Assembly (NCBI GenBank): GCA_938010435.1
Contig: CALLUS010000017.1
Location: 34,964-98,963, forward strand
Reading direction: 5' to 3'
Length of the DNA stretch: 64,000 bases
From: an uncultured Rhizobiaceae group bacterium
Lineage (GTDB): Bacteria; Pseudomonadota; Alphaproteobacteria; Rhizobiales; Rhizobiaceae
Made by a program: the position numbers and the translations under genes. Numbering within the stretch: position 1 is the stretch's first letter; every line of letters starts with the position of its first letter. Positions 1 to 9,962 of this stretch are shown here, piece after piece. The notes below the pieces were generated by a model. That model searched no databases. It was not told where the DNA came from and saw nothing but the letters and a program-made list of their open reading frames with translations.

Positions 1-486
1 TTCGAACAAATAAAGTTGCGGCGCACCCAAAACTTTTTCACCCGGATTATGTCCCCAGGCTTGGGCAATCATACGCACCTCCATAGCAACCTCAGTCGTG
101 TACATGTGGTCCGTATTGTATTGATCATATTTCGAATGGCTCATCATGAAATTTGGCTGCACAGTTCGCACGATGTCCACCAATTTGAACTTCGCATCCG
201 TATCTAGATTGAGTGGATAATCTCCAAGATCGAGAAATTGAATGTCATGCACATCAAGCGCTTTTGCCGCATTTTCAGCTTCGCGGCGGCGTTCGATTTT
301 CACTTTCTCAAGTGTCATGCCTTCCTGTTTCCAGAGTTTGGCGCTTTCGCCCCGTTCCCCGAATGACAAACAAGCAACGGTGACATCGTAACCAAGCTTT
401 TGATGAAGTGCGATGGCGCCTCCGCACCGCCAAACAAAATCCGCCGCATGGGCACTGATGATTAAAGCTGTTTTTTTGTCGCTCAT
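1..486 (-). CDS. galB: 4-oxalomesaconate hydratase, PIG-L/LmbE-type (partial)
   Basis: The 5' part of a gene that runs off the left edge; 162 residues are visible. Residues 9-24 contain the LmbE-like segment ISAHAADFVWRCGGA, in which the usual AHPDD zinc motif reads AHAAD, followed by LSFGERGESAKLW and a later MSHSKYDQYNTDH metal-binding-like segment. This matches the PIG-L-family hydratase GalB, which hydrates 4-oxalomesaconate in protocatechuate 4,5-cleavage and gallate degradation. The ATG at 486 was chosen because AGGAG lies 6 nt upstream. It follows pobA in the same direction and faces away from ligABC, so it supplies a lower step of the same pathway. The cut prevents checking the C-terminal zinc ligands; a generic PIG-L deacetylase is the alternative. 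Confidence 0.85.
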   Translation of the reverse strand, partial: MSDKKTALIISAHAADFVWRCGGAIALHQKLGYDVTVACLSFGERGESAKLWKQEGMTLEKVKIERRREAENAAKALDVHDIQFLDLGDYPLNLDTDAKFKLVDIVRTVQPNFMMSHSKYDQYNTDHMYTTEVAMEVRMIAQAWGHNPGEKVLGAPQLYLFE

Positions 487-508
487 ATTTTTCTCCTACC
501 GGCACCCG

Positions 509-1690
509 TTAAAATGGCAAACCAACATAATTTTCTGCAATGGATTTCGTGGCCGCTTCACTTGATTTGACGTAACTGAACTCTGCTTCTTGCATACGCT
601 TTTCGAATGCGGAATGTTCAGGAAATTGATGCAGCATAGTAGACAAATACCAGCTGAAACGCTCAACTTTCCAAACACGGTTCAGCGCTTCCTTGCTATA
701 GTCTTCCAAGGCAGCATCTGCGCCTTTGAGTTTCCACCTTTCGATAGCACGGGCCAGACGTCGCACATCTGCCACAGCAAGGTTCAAACCTTTAGCCCCT
801 GTTGGTGGCACTATGTGTGCGCTATCGCCTGCCAAGAACAGCCGCCCATACCGCATAGGTTCGGCCACATAAGATCGCAATGGCGCGATGCTCATTTCAA
901 GTGGATCACCCGTTTGCACTTTTGGTCCCAACTCCGGCCCTAACCGGGTAATCAATGCGCTCCAGAACTGATCAATGGTCCAGTCATCCACAATGTCACC
1001 ATTATCACATTGAACGTAATAGCGAGAACGTGTGTTCGATCGCATACTGGCCAAAGCGAACCCTTCTTGGTGATTGGCATAAATCAACTCGTGATGCAGC
1101 GGTGGCTTGTCCACCAAAACCCCAAGCCACCCGAACGGATAGACACGTTCAAATTCACGTAGCTTTTCTTGGGGGATTGCTTGTCGTGAAATCCCGCGAA
1201 ACCCATCACAACCAGCAATAATTTTGGCATTCAGCGTCACAGGTTTACCGTCCACATTGGTGAAAGACACTTTGGGATTGTTCCCATCCACATCGAGCAA
1301 TTGCGCGTCGGGCGTTGACCAAAAGATCGACTGTTCTTCGGCTTCTCGTTGCTCGATCAGATCTTTGGTCATTTCCGTTTGGCCATACACCATGACTTGT
1401 TTTCCGGTGTAGTGGGATACATCCACACGGTGACGTTCGCCATTGAAGAACAAATCAAAGCCGTCATGGGGCAAGCCTTCGGCAAAGCAGCGTTCTGATA
1501 CGCCAGCGTCTTTGAGTGTTTCAACTGTGCCCCATTCAAGAACCCCTGCCCGAATGCGTCCCAACACATGGTTTTTTGACGACCGTTCAATAATGACAGA
1601 GTCAATCCCGGCATTGGCCAGCAATTGCGACAACAACAACCCACTTGGTCCGGCCCCGATGATTGCCACTGTTGTATTCAACTCAACCAC
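509..1690 (-). CDS. pobA: 4-hydroxybenzoate 3-monooxygenase
   Basis: FAD-dependent aromatic hydroxylase that converts 4-hydroxybenzoate to protocatechuate with NAD(P)H and O2 in the cytoplasm. The 393 residues are the normal family length. The N-terminal Rossmann motif IGAGPSG is at 11-17, the CDGFRG segment lies near 163, and the second FAD motif GDSAHIVPPTGAKGLNLA is near 290. The frame opens with GTG at 1690, only 6 nt after the stop of the upstream GntR gene, so the two are very likely co-transcribed. galB follows after 22 nt. The product feeds directly into LigAB, encoded on the opposite strand. Assignment is firm; only the exact start codon is uncertain. Confidence 0.95.
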   Translation of the reverse strand: MVELNTTVAIIGAGPSGLLLSQLLANAGIDSVIIERSSKNHVLGRIRAGVLEWGTVETLKDAGVSERCFAEGLPHDGFDLFFNGERHRVDVSHYTGKQVMVYGQTEMTKDLIEQREAEEQSIFWSTPDAQLLDVDGNNPKVSFTNVDGKPVTLNAKIIAGCDGFRGISRQAIPQEKLREFERVYPFGWLGVLVDKPPLHHELIYANHQEGFALASMRSNTRSRYYVQCDNGDIVDDWTIDQFWSALITRLGPELGPKVQTGDPLEMSIAPLRSYVAEPMRYGRLFLAGDSAHIVPPTGAKGLNLAVADVRRLARAIERWKLKGADAALEDYSKEALNRVWKVERFSWYLSTMLHQFPEHSAFEKRMQEAEFSYVKSSEAATKSIAENYVGLPF

Positions 1691-1696
1691 GGGTGC

Positions 1697-2416
1697 TCAC
1701 CCTTCAACCAAGGCGAGTTGAGGCACTTTTTGCGCATCTCTCTTTTTATCTGCATAGGCAATTTCAACGTTTCGACGGGCAAGACGAGCATGTTCACGTG
1801 CCAGATATTCAGCGCGGCTCCCTTCCCCGCTTTCAATAGCTTCCAGAATATCGCGATGCTGTTGCTGCCCCACAACCAGTGATGCAAGGAACCGATCTGT
1901 GCGTTCAATTTGCGTGGGGAAAGCGCTTGGGGCCGCAAACGGAAATCGATTGGCCCGCTCAACCTCCTCTTCCACAATAGAGCTGCCGCACAACTGCGCC
2001 AATTGCTTGTGAAACTTGGTGTTTAAAATGTCGTAACTGCTGGCCTCACCACTTTGAAGAACAGTATCTAAATCGATCAACGTTTCCTTGATTTCATCAA
2101 GTATCGCCGGGTCTCTCAATCTTTCAGCAGCCATCCGTGCAGCTGTTCCTTCAAGAACACCCCGCAATTCAATTGCGTCGAACACATCTGCTAAAGAAAA
2201 AGTGCGCACCGTGTAACCGCCACGCCCACGCACCAACAAGCCTTCCTGTTCTAATTGCAGCAAAGCTTCACGCAGTGGTGTTCTGGAAATACCAAGATTG
2301 TCTGACAACCGCACTTCGCGCAAACGGTCTCCACCACTCAACTTACCATTCATGATACGTCCACGCAGTTCGTCCAGCGCTCTAAAAGTTTGCGTGTTGG
2401 TTTGAATTTTGCTCAT
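1697..2416 (-). CDS. GntR-family (FCD domain) regulator of the pob/lig cluster
   Basis: A 239-residue transcription factor. The N-terminal winged helix-turn-helix contains LSDNLGISRTPLREALLQLEQEGLL at about 36-60, the usual GntR signature; the rest is an all-helical FCD effector domain with ELRGVLEGTAARMAAERL near 83. Its ATG sits inside the first of two TGTATACA-like repeats in the 117-bp divergent region to ligA, so it probably regulates itself, pobA-galB and ligABC. The effector is likely an aromatic acid such as 4-hydroxybenzoate, protocatechuate or a ring-cleavage product; this is inferred from position only. Confidence 0.85.
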   Translation of the reverse strand: MSKIQTNTQTFRALDELRGRIMNGKLSGGDRLREVRLSDNLGISRTPLREALLQLEQEGLLVRGRGGYTVRTFSLADVFDAIELRGVLEGTAARMAAERLRDPAILDEIKETLIDLDTVLQSGEASSYDILNTKFHKQLAQLCGSSIVEEEVERANRFPFAAPSAFPTQIERTDRFLASLVVGQQQHRDILEAIESGEGSRAEYLAREHARLARRNVEIAYADKKRDAQKVPQLALVEG

Positions 2417-2481
2417 AATGTATACAAAACAGCATTATTTACGAGTTTCAACAAAAAAATTTAGGCTAATGTGTACAAAAC
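2416..2481. promoter_or_regulatory. Direct-repeat GntR operator pair between regulator and ligA
   Basis: TAATGTATACAAAAC at 2416-2430 and TAATGTGTACAAAAC at 2467-2481 match at 14 of 15 positions. They lie 51 bp apart, about five helical turns. The first contains the perfect palindrome TGTATACA; the second has one change. FCD-type GntR proteins commonly bind TGTATACA-centred sites. The first copy overlaps the regulator's start codon and the second sits 53 nt before ligA. Confidence 0.6.
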
Positions 2482-2533
2482 CAGATTTTCAATCGATAAT
2501 AAAACTGCAACAAGTGATCAACAGTGAGGCTTA

Positions 2534-3768
<1,235 letters not shown>

Positions 3769-3777
3769 GACTCAATC

Positions 3778-4731
3778 ATGAAAATTTGTGTAGCGGGCGC
3801 TGCTGGTGCCTTCGGTATGAAACACCTCGACGCCCTATCAAAAATTGACGGCGTTGAAGTCACTTCGGTTGTGGGACGCACCGCAGAATCCATAAACGCC
3901 TTTGCAAGGGAACGCGGCATCGGCCACGCCACAACCGATCTCGCCGAAAGTCTTATGCGTGATGATGTGGATGCGGTGATCTTGTCAACGCCCACTCAAA
4001 TGCACGCCAAACAAAGCATTCAATGCATGAAAGCCGGCAAGCATGTTCTGGTCGAAATCCCAATGGCAGATACCTTAGCAGATTCTCAAGAAATAGTTCG
4101 GATGCAAAAGGAAACTGGCCTCGTTGCAATGGCTGGACATGTGCGTCGGTTTAATCCATCTCATCAATGGGTGAACAACAAAATCAAAGGTGGAGATTTG
4201 AACATCCAGCAAATGGATGTGCAGACCTATTTCTTCCGCCGATCCAATATGAACGCCATGGGCAATCCCCGCAGTTGGACAGATCATCTTCTGTGGCATC
4301 ACGCCTGCCACACAGTTGATCTTTTTCAATATCAAACAGGCGAAGTCGCTTCTGAAGTATTTGGTATGCAAGGGCCAACTCATCCCGAATTGGGCATCGC
4401 CATGGACATGACTATTGGGTTGAAGACGCCAAGTGGCAAACTTTGCACCCTGTCGCTTTCATTCAACAATGATGGGCCACTAGGCACATTTTTCCGCTAC
4501 ATCTGCGACAATGGCACCTATGTAGCCAGTTACGACGATCTATATGACGGGCGTGAACAACCCATTGATCTGTCTGGTGTCGCCGTCTCTAACAACGGCA
4601 TTGAATTGATCGACCGTGAATTCATTTCAGCAATTCAGGAAGGCCGTGAACCCAACTCGTCAGTGGCCCAATGCCTGCCAGCAATGGAAACCCTGCACCG
4701 TATCGAACAGGTGATGAACGGGAACACATAG
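3778..4731 (+). CDS. ligC: 4-carboxy-2-hydroxymuconate-6-semialdehyde dehydrogenase
   Basis: Oxidoreductase of the Gfo/Idh/MocA family, 317 residues, the same size as LigC. It oxidises the hemiacetal form of the LigAB product to 2-pyrone-4,6-dicarboxylate with NADP+. The N-terminal Rossmann loop is GAAGAFG (7-13), followed by EIPMADTLADS near 98-108 and the conserved HHACHTVDLFQYQTGE segment near 178-193. Third gene of ligABC. The pyrone lactonase (LigI) and the aldolase (LigK) are not in this window; galB on the opposite strand covers the hydration step. Confidence 0.93.
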   Translation: MKICVAGAAGAFGMKHLDALSKIDGVEVTSVVGRTAESINAFARERGIGHATTDLAESLMRDDVDAVILSTPTQMHAKQSIQCMKAGKHVLVEIPMADTLADSQEIVRMQKETGLVAMAGHVRRFNPSHQWVNNKIKGGDLNIQQMDVQTYFFRRSNMNAMGNPRSWTDHLLWHHACHTVDLFQYQTGEVASEVFGMQGPTHPELGIAMDMTIGLKTPSGKLCTLSLSFNNDGPLGTFFRYICDNGTYVASYDDLYDGREQPIDLSGVAVSNNGIELIDREFISAIQEGREPNSSVAQCLPAMETLHRIEQVMNGNT

Positions 4732-4873
4732 TCGGGAAATAAGAACGGATTTAGGGTGCCAAACGATTCGCGCTATCAAACCCAGCCGTACAAAGAATTG
4801 GCTATACTTAGATATGGTAAATGAGGCATCTTTTACTTGACCTTAGTTTCACGACTCGAAGACAGCATGCATT

Positions 4874-5476
4874 ATGAACAAAATTTTCCTTATCTTTCCC
4901 GACCCGATCATAGAATTGATCGCGCGAACGTCCGGCTATTTTGCCCGACTATTGCGCCCGGGCGTCGATGAAGCTGTCGAGAAAAAAATTCGTGGAATTT
5001 TCCTATCCCCCCGTTTTGGCAGCAACCGCTCAACCATAGGTCGACACGTTCTATTCCACGGCGTAAACAACATTACTATTGGTAGATCAAACTCGATCAA
5101 TTCAGGGTCCCAGTTCATTGCGGGGTCCCGTGGGCGCATCATAATTGGTGATTTCAGCCATGTGTCTCGCAATTCGGTATTGGCAGGCACCGGCGGAATC
5201 ACCATTGGAGATCATTGCAAAATTTCCAGTGGCGTAATGATTTACACAACTACCTACGACCGCGCCGATGGTGGTTTATTACGCGATGCTCCAGCAAAAC
5301 GGGAACCAATCACTATTGGCAACGATGTTCACATTGGCGCCAATGCTTCAATATTGGGCGGTGTAACTATCGGGAACAATGCAACGGTAGCAGCAGGCGC
5401 CGTAGTCGCTAAAGACGTCGCTGAAAATGCAATCGTCGGCGGTGTTCCAGCGAAGCAGATCGGTTCAAATCAATAG
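4874..5476 (+). CDS. Hexapeptide-repeat acyltransferase (left-handed beta helix)
   Basis: A 200-residue protein with a short helical N-terminus and then many [LIV]GxxxX hexapeptide rungs ([60 protein letters not shown]), ending in [10 protein letters not shown]. This is the WbbJ/maltose O-acetyltransferase type fold. It presumably O- or N-acetylates a sugar, often in surface polysaccharide synthesis, but no glycosyltransferases are nearby, so the substrate is unknown. It is separated from ligC by 142 bp and converges on ccoS with a 32-bp gap, so it appears to be a single-gene unit. Confidence 0.8.
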   Translation: MNKIFLIFPDPIIELIARTSGYFARLLRPGVDEAVEKKIRGIFLSPRFGSNRSTIGRHVLFHGVNNITIGRSNSINSGSQFIAGSRGRIIIGDFSHVSRNSVLAGTGGITIGDHCKISSGVMIYTTTYDRADGGLLRDAPAKREPITIGNDVHIGANASILGGVTIGNNATVAAGAVVAKDVAENAIVGGVPAKQIGSNQ

Positions 5477-5508
5477 CATCTGTGAGTTGATCACAAATTT
5501 GGGCATCT

Positions 5509-5661
5509 TCATTCTGATGGCTTGTCTTCATCAATCAAAATTCGGTTCGCCGCACCTTCTACATCTTCGTACTGTTTTGAACGAAGCGACCAGAAAAAAC
5601 TGAACAGGGCCGCGCAACCCAACAGAATCGAGATCGGAATCAGAAAAATCCAGTTGCTCAT
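5509..5661 (-). CDS. ccoS: cbb3 oxidase maturation protein CcoS
   Basis: A 50-residue protein: one N-terminal membrane segment (WIFLIPISILLGCAALFSFFW) followed by a short cytoplasmic tail, SLRSKQYEDVEGAANRIL, that carries the YxDxxGxxxRIL pattern typical of CcoS/FixS. CcoS is needed for cofactor insertion into the cbb3 oxidase. The ATG at 5661 has GAGGAG 10 nt upstream. It lies 19 nt after ccoI, the expected ccoIS arrangement, and ends the operon. Confidence 0.93.
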   Translation of the reverse strand: MSNWIFLIPISILLGCAALFSFFWSLRSKQYEDVEGAANRILIDEDKPSE

Positions 5662-5680
5662 CGTTGGTCGCTCCTCACAT

Positions 5681-7855
5681 TTAAGGCTGTTTGCGCCACA
5701 TCAGGCGAGCTGAATTCAACACAACCAGTATGGACGAAGTAGACATGGCTATTGCGGCAATCAGCGGTGTTGCAAAGCCTAAAATGGCAATGGGCAAGGC
5801 TAAGAAATTGTACAAGATCGCCATTTTGAAGTTTTGACGAATGTACATATTTGCCTTTCGGGAAATTTCCATTGTCTCCATCACTGGCAATTTTTCCGCA
5901 TCCAGCATTAAAAAGTCAGCAGCTGAGCGGCCCGCATCTGCACCGCTTGCTGGCGCCATGGAAGCATGGGCTACGGAAAGCGCTGGCACATCGTTCAAAC
6001 CATCCCCGATCATCAACAAGCGATGGTCCTGCTCTTGAAAATCTTCAACAATGCGAAGTTTTTCATCAGGGCTACATTCTGCTTTGAAGTTCGTAATGCC
6101 AATTAGGTTTGCAGTTTTTTGAACCGAACTTTTAATATCACCGGAGAGAAGTTGAACATTCAATCCAGTATCAATAAGGCGTTTCACTTGTTCCGCAGCG
6201 CCGGGTAAAGGTAAATCTTCAAAATCAAATTGGGCCTGAAGCTCACCATTTTTGGTTAGAATTACGGACGAAGATGTGTCGTCAATCTTTGCGTCGCTAG
6301 TGTCGGCAAACAACCATTTTGTCGAACCCAAATGATAAGTGTCGCCCAGATATTGAGCTTCAAGGCCTTTGCCCGGATACTCCGTAACGTCAACAATTGG
6401 AATCTCGATGGCATCATCTGGATTTGATTCATATTTAAATATAGCCCGTGAAAACGGGTGTGTTGAGTGCGCCGCAATTGCGCGTGCAATTAAAAATACG
6501 TCCGGGGAAGTATCGTTACCGTTCACAAGCGATGGCACACCGAAGGTTAGCGTACCTGTCTTATCAAAAATCACAGTGTCAATTTCATTCATCCGCTCCA
6601 ACGCAGCACCGTCATGTGTCAAAATTCCTGATTTGAATAGACGACGCATCGCGATCACCTGAACCATAGGAACGGCAAGAGCCAAGGCGCATGGACACGT
6701 GATAATAAGGACCGCGATGGCAGCTGATATCGACTGATGAAAATCGCCTGAATAGAAAATCCATCCGATGAATGTCAGAAGTGCTGTCAGATGAACAACA
6801 GGCGAATAGTATAGAACCATACGGTCCGCCAACGGCAGGTAAGAACTGCGACTGGATGATGCGCGTTCCATGGATTTTATCGTTTTAGACAGAAATGAAT
6901 CTTCTTGCGTCGCTCTAACCCGCACGAGCAATCGTCGTTCCAAATTGAGCATTCCGGACAAAACCAGATTGCCTGTTTGGACTCCAGCTGGAATGCTCTC
7001 GCCATTCACCATGGATGTATCAACACTGGATATTCCGGCTTCTACCTGTCCATCCAGTGATATGCGTTCGCCATTCAACACCTCAATAGTGTCACCCACC
7101 GCAACATCACAAAGCGAACGGTAAACAGATTTCTTGCCTTCAATAACATTCACACCCACCGGCAATAATTTTGCCATAGCCGAAGCAGTGTCTGAGGCTT
7201 TATTACGCACCCATTGATCCAACGTTCTTCCTATTAACAGGAAGAAAAGCAGCATGACGGAGGCATCAAAATAAACAGCATGATGTCCGGTCACAGTGTC
7301 ATAAAGGCTCAAAGCGAACGCAAGACAAACACCAACAGAGATAGGCACGTCCATATTGGTCTTACGGTGTTTAAGTGCCATCCAAGCCGATTGGAAAAAC
7401 ACGCGGCCGGAATAAAGCAGTGTCGGAAAAGCAATGACTGCGGAGATCCAATGGAACAACAACCGCATATCTGCTTCTGCACCGGACCACACCGCAACAG
7501 ACATCATCATAATGTTGCTGCTGGCAAAACCTGCCACAGCCGTCGCTTTCAAGAGTTTTGAATTGCCCTCTGATTTGATATTGTCATCATCGCGGCTCAA
7601 ATGCGCCTGATGGCCTGAGGCCTCAATGGTTTCAATCAGGCCGGGCGGTGTATCACCAGACCATTCCACATCAACCCATTTGCGAGAAAGATTGACTCTG
7701 CTCTTTGAAACACTTTCCAAACCTGTCAGCGCATTTTCAACGGTACGCATACACCCGGCACAATGAAGTGATGGCACAGCAACGCGGGTGCGCCATGTTT
7801 TATCTGTCAGCCTCTCGCTGCAAAGCAGAAGTTCATTGCCAGCTGCAGTTGCCAA
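5681..7855 (-). CDS. ccoI: Copper-translocating P-type ATPase for cbb3 maturation (FixI/CcoI)
   Basis: P1B-type ATPase that exports Cu(I) to the periplasmic side for the CuB centre of cbb3 oxidase. The N-terminal heavy-metal domain has HCAGC at 31-35. Further along are the membrane ITCPCALALAVP motif, the phosphorylation site DKTGTLT, the HSTHPFSRAI (HP) motif and GDGLNDVPAL. The 724 residues are normal for FixI. The frame can only open at TTG 7855, because it is closed two codons upstream by the stop of the preceding DUF2189 gene, which lies in the same frame (TGA ACA TTG). No strong Shine-Dalgarno is visible, so translation is probably coupled to the upstream gene. Confidence 0.93.
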   Translation of the reverse strand: MATAAGNELLLCSERLTDKTWRTRVAVPSLHCAGCMRTVENALTGLESVSKSRVNLSRKWVDVEWSGDTPPGLIETIEASGHQAHLSRDDDNIKSEGNSKLLKATAVAGFASSNIMMMSVAVWSGAEADMRLLFHWISAVIAFPTLLYSGRVFFQSAWMALKHRKTNMDVPISVGVCLAFALSLYDTVTGHHAVYFDASVMLLFFLLIGRTLDQWVRNKASDTASAMAKLLPVGVNVIEGKKSVYRSLCDVAVGDTIEVLNGERISLDGQVEAGISSVDTSMVNGESIPAGVQTGNLVLSGMLNLERRLLVRVRATQEDSFLSKTIKSMERASSSRSSYLPLADRMVLYYSPVVHLTALLTFIGWIFYSGDFHQSISAAIAVLIITCPCALALAVPMVQVIAMRRLFKSGILTHDGAALERMNEIDTVIFDKTGTLTFGVPSLVNGNDTSPDVFLIARAIAAHSTHPFSRAIFKYESNPDDAIEIPIVDVTEYPGKGLEAQYLGDTYHLGSTKWLFADTSDAKIDDTSSSVILTKNGELQAQFDFEDLPLPGAAEQVKRLIDTGLNVQLLSGDIKSSVQKTANLIGITNFKAECSPDEKLRIVEDFQEQDHRLLMIGDGLNDVPALSVAHASMAPASGADAGRSAADFLMLDAEKLPVMETMEISRKANMYIRQNFKMAILYNFLALPIAILGFATPLIAAIAMSTSSILVVLNSARLMWRKQP

Positions 7856-7858
7856 TGT

Positions 7859-8671
7859 TCACGCACCGGCATCGAATTGCACACCCGGCTCCTTCATAGC
7901 CAAATAGGCGTGCCACGAAGCATGTCCCAAAACTGGAAAAACAATGGTCAGTGCCAAAAACCCTGTCAAACAGGATAGCACGAAACAAGAAAGCACAATG
8001 AAACCCCAAACGATCATCACGCCCTTATTGTGCCAAGCAAGAGCGATGCTGTTGCCCATTGCAGAAAATGCATCAATATTTTTGTCCAACAGCATTGGGA
8101 TTGAAAATGCGCTTATGGAAAAAGAGAATGCAGCAAACAAACCGCCAACCAAACTGCCTACAATTAACAATGCCCAACCCGAGCCAGTGAAAAATAAAGT
8201 GTTTGTCACTGCTTCCAGCCCATTAAACGGAAGCAGCCCAAAAAACAGCGCATACAATAATACGGCAGCGCGCACCCAAAGCATGACCAACAAAAACAGG
8301 ATTACCCCGATGAACAATATTTGACCGCCTGCATGGTCCAATCTCGGGCGCGTGTTCGAAAAATTGAAGGAGTCGCCAGTCGTAATCTTGTGACTGATCT
8401 CATACAAACCCACAGCAAAAGCAGGTCCTATGACCATAAAACCCGATATGGCTGGCAGTAGAAAGTGTTCAATTTGAAAATTGTAAAGAGCGCCAATCAA
8501 AAGCACTGATACAACAAATATAGCGATGCCGTAAAACAGGCTCAACAAGCCTCCTTTTTTGAAATCGCCCCAGCCCTTGGACAACCATTGCAAAGGGGCA
8601 GTAACCTCAAGATTGCGATTCCAGTTTCGCTGTTTTGGAAGTGCCGGAACGATTTCAGGAAGCGTGTCCAT
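7859..8671 (-). CDS. DUF2189 multi-pass membrane protein in the cco operon
   Basis: A 270-residue integral membrane protein with about six hydrophobic segments and the DUF2189 hallmarks: the N-terminal PLQWLSKGWGDFKKG, then SGFMVIGPAFAVGLYEISHKI, and FSISAFSIPMLLDKNIDAFSAM further on. The family is common in Proteobacteria near terminal oxidase genes, but its function is unknown. Here it sits between the small gene after ccoP and ccoI, and its stop is in frame with the ccoI start three bases beyond, which supports a role in oxidase assembly or copper handling. Confidence 0.8.
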   Translation of the reverse strand: MDTLPEIVPALPKQRNWNRNLEVTAPLQWLSKGWGDFKKGGLLSLFYGIAIFVVSVLLIGALYNFQIEHFLLPAISGFMVIGPAFAVGLYEISHKITTGDSFNFSNTRPRLDHAGGQILFIGVILFLLVMLWVRAAVLLYALFFGLLPFNGLEAVTNTLFFTGSGWALLIVGSLVGGLFAAFSFSISAFSIPMLLDKNIDAFSAMGNSIALAWHNKGVMIVWGFIVLSCFVLSCLTGFLALTIVFPVLGHASWHAYLAMKEPGVQFDAGA

Positions 8672-8724
8672 GTTCTAAACCTCGCATTTTCTCAATATTA
8701 GAGTTTGCTCATTGTTCATATTCT

Positions 8725-8910
8725 TCAACATGATGATTTTGCCGCGCGATAGCTGTTATTGACATCACCACTGGTTTTACTATGTGCCACACAATCCGGT
8801 TGTGAGCTGAAGGCAACAAAAACCAGATGTGCATTTGCCGTAAAAAGAACGGCAAGGCCCGCAGAGACCAGCGATAAGATTTTCCAGTTATTACGCCCAA
8901 ACTCGATCAT
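8725..8910 (-). CDS. Small single-TM protein after ccoP
   Basis: A 61-residue protein whose ATG overlaps the ccoP stop (ATGA at 8907-8910), strong evidence of translational coupling. One membrane segment at about 11-35 (ILSLVSAGLAVLFTANAHLV) is followed by FVAFSSQPDCVAH and a polar tail. The Asn-Ala-His and SQPDC residues look like conserved positions and could bind heme or copper. It is too short for CcoH/FixH and does not resemble CcoQ. No function assigned; the position suggests cbb3 assembly or stability. Confidence 0.65.
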   Translation of the reverse strand: MIEFGRNNWKILSLVSAGLAVLFTANAHLVFVAFSSQPDCVAHSKTSGDVNNSYRAAKSSC

Positions 8911-9800
8911 TTGGATTTGCCCTTGTTTGCGGATTCTAAATCCATGACATAGAGCGTCAATATTTTTCGTTCTGTCTCGCTCAAACGGCCTTCCCAAGAA
9001 GGCATGTGTCCTTTGCGGCCATTCCATATAGTTTGAAACAACGAGCTTGTGTCCCCACCATAGATCCAAACATTATCGATCAAATTCGGGGCGCCAATAT
9101 CAGTATCACCTTTAGCATCTTCGCCGTGGCAGGACGCGCAATTTTCTTCAAAAACCAGACTTCCATTTTCTGCGTTTCCGTAATCCATTTTCCCGTCGAT
9201 GGGCGTTTCGCCGCTCTTAAGCACATAAGCGATAACATCTTTTATAGCTTGACGTTCCAACATACCTTCACGCCCAAAGGCCAACATTTCAGCCGTCCTT
9301 GTGTCAGGGTGTTGATCGTTGATCCCGACTTTCAGTGTTTCCATGATGACATCTTCATCGCGCTCCCAAAGCCAAGCACTGTCAGTCAGGTTTGGAAAAC
9401 CAATTTCACCCTTCCCCTGAACACCGTGACAAGCCGCACAATTGTCTTGGAAGAGAAGATGCGCGTCAGAGCGAACTTGAGACAGCAATTCTGGCTTCTC
9501 AATCAGCCCATCATAAGTGATAGCTTGAATTTGCTGATCGATATCAGACCGTTTACCGGCAACCTGCTGTATCTCCTGAACTAACTGCGCACGTTCATCA
9601 GTTTTTAAAATACCGGGAGTGAAGGTATTCCAAATCGGCCATGTGGGCCAAATAACCCACATAATGACCGATATGATGACACTGCCGATCAAACAGGCCC
9701 AAACAATTCTCGGCACACGCGTGTTCAGTTCTTTTATCCCATTCCACTCGTGCCCCGTCGTCATGTGGCCGGAGTGATTATCGCGTTCCCCTACTGACAT
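8907..9800 (-). CDS. ccoP: cbb3-type cytochrome c oxidase subunit III (diheme cytochrome c)
   Basis: Membrane-anchored diheme cytochrome c that passes electrons into cbb3 oxidase. The 297 residues comprise an N-terminal cytoplasmic part (HEWNGIKELNTRVPRIW-like CcoP signature), a membrane segment near 35-55, and two periplasmic cytochrome c domains with heme sites CAACH and CASCH, each followed by downstream Met-containing segments. The start overlaps the ccoQ stop by 10 bp and the stop overlaps the next small gene by 4 bp. Confidence 0.96.
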   Translation of the reverse strand: MSVGERDNHSGHMTTGHEWNGIKELNTRVPRIVWACLIGSVIISVIMWVIWPTWPIWNTFTPGILKTDERAQLVQEIQQVAGKRSDIDQQIQAITYDGLIEKPELLSQVRSDAHLLFQDNCAACHGVQGKGEIGFPNLTDSAWLWERDEDVIMETLKVGINDQHPDTRTAEMLAFGREGMLERQAIKDVIAYVLKSGETPIDGKMDYGNAENGSLVFEENCASCHGEDAKGDTDIGAPNLIDNVWIYGGDTSSLFQTIWNGRKGHMPSWEGRLSETERKILTLYVMDLESANKGKSK

Positions 9801-9961
9801 GGCTTGTCCTCGCTTTCGATAATGCTGTTTGCTGCAGCATCAAACCGATCACGATTGTTGGGCCAAAAGGCATAGAGTAAGACAACAACCGACATTCCCA
9901 TAAGGTAAAACAACCCGTAGGATTTAGAAAACGCAACGAGAGTATTGTGATCAAAGTCCAT
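9791..9961 (-). CDS. ccoQ: cbb3-type cytochrome c oxidase subunit CcoQ
   Basis: A 56-residue single-TM protein: HNTLVAFSKSYGLFYLMGMSVVVLLYAFWP followed by NNRDRFDAAANSIIESED, the exact CcoQ pattern. CcoQ stabilises the CcoNO-CcoP complex. The ATG at 9961 has AGGAG 6 nt upstream. It lies 1 nt after the ccoO stop and overlaps ccoP by 10 bp. Confidence 0.95.
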   Translation of the reverse strand: MDFDHNTLVAFSKSYGLFYLMGMSVVVLLYAFWPNNRDRFDAAANSIIESEDKPCQ

Positions 9962-9962
9962 A

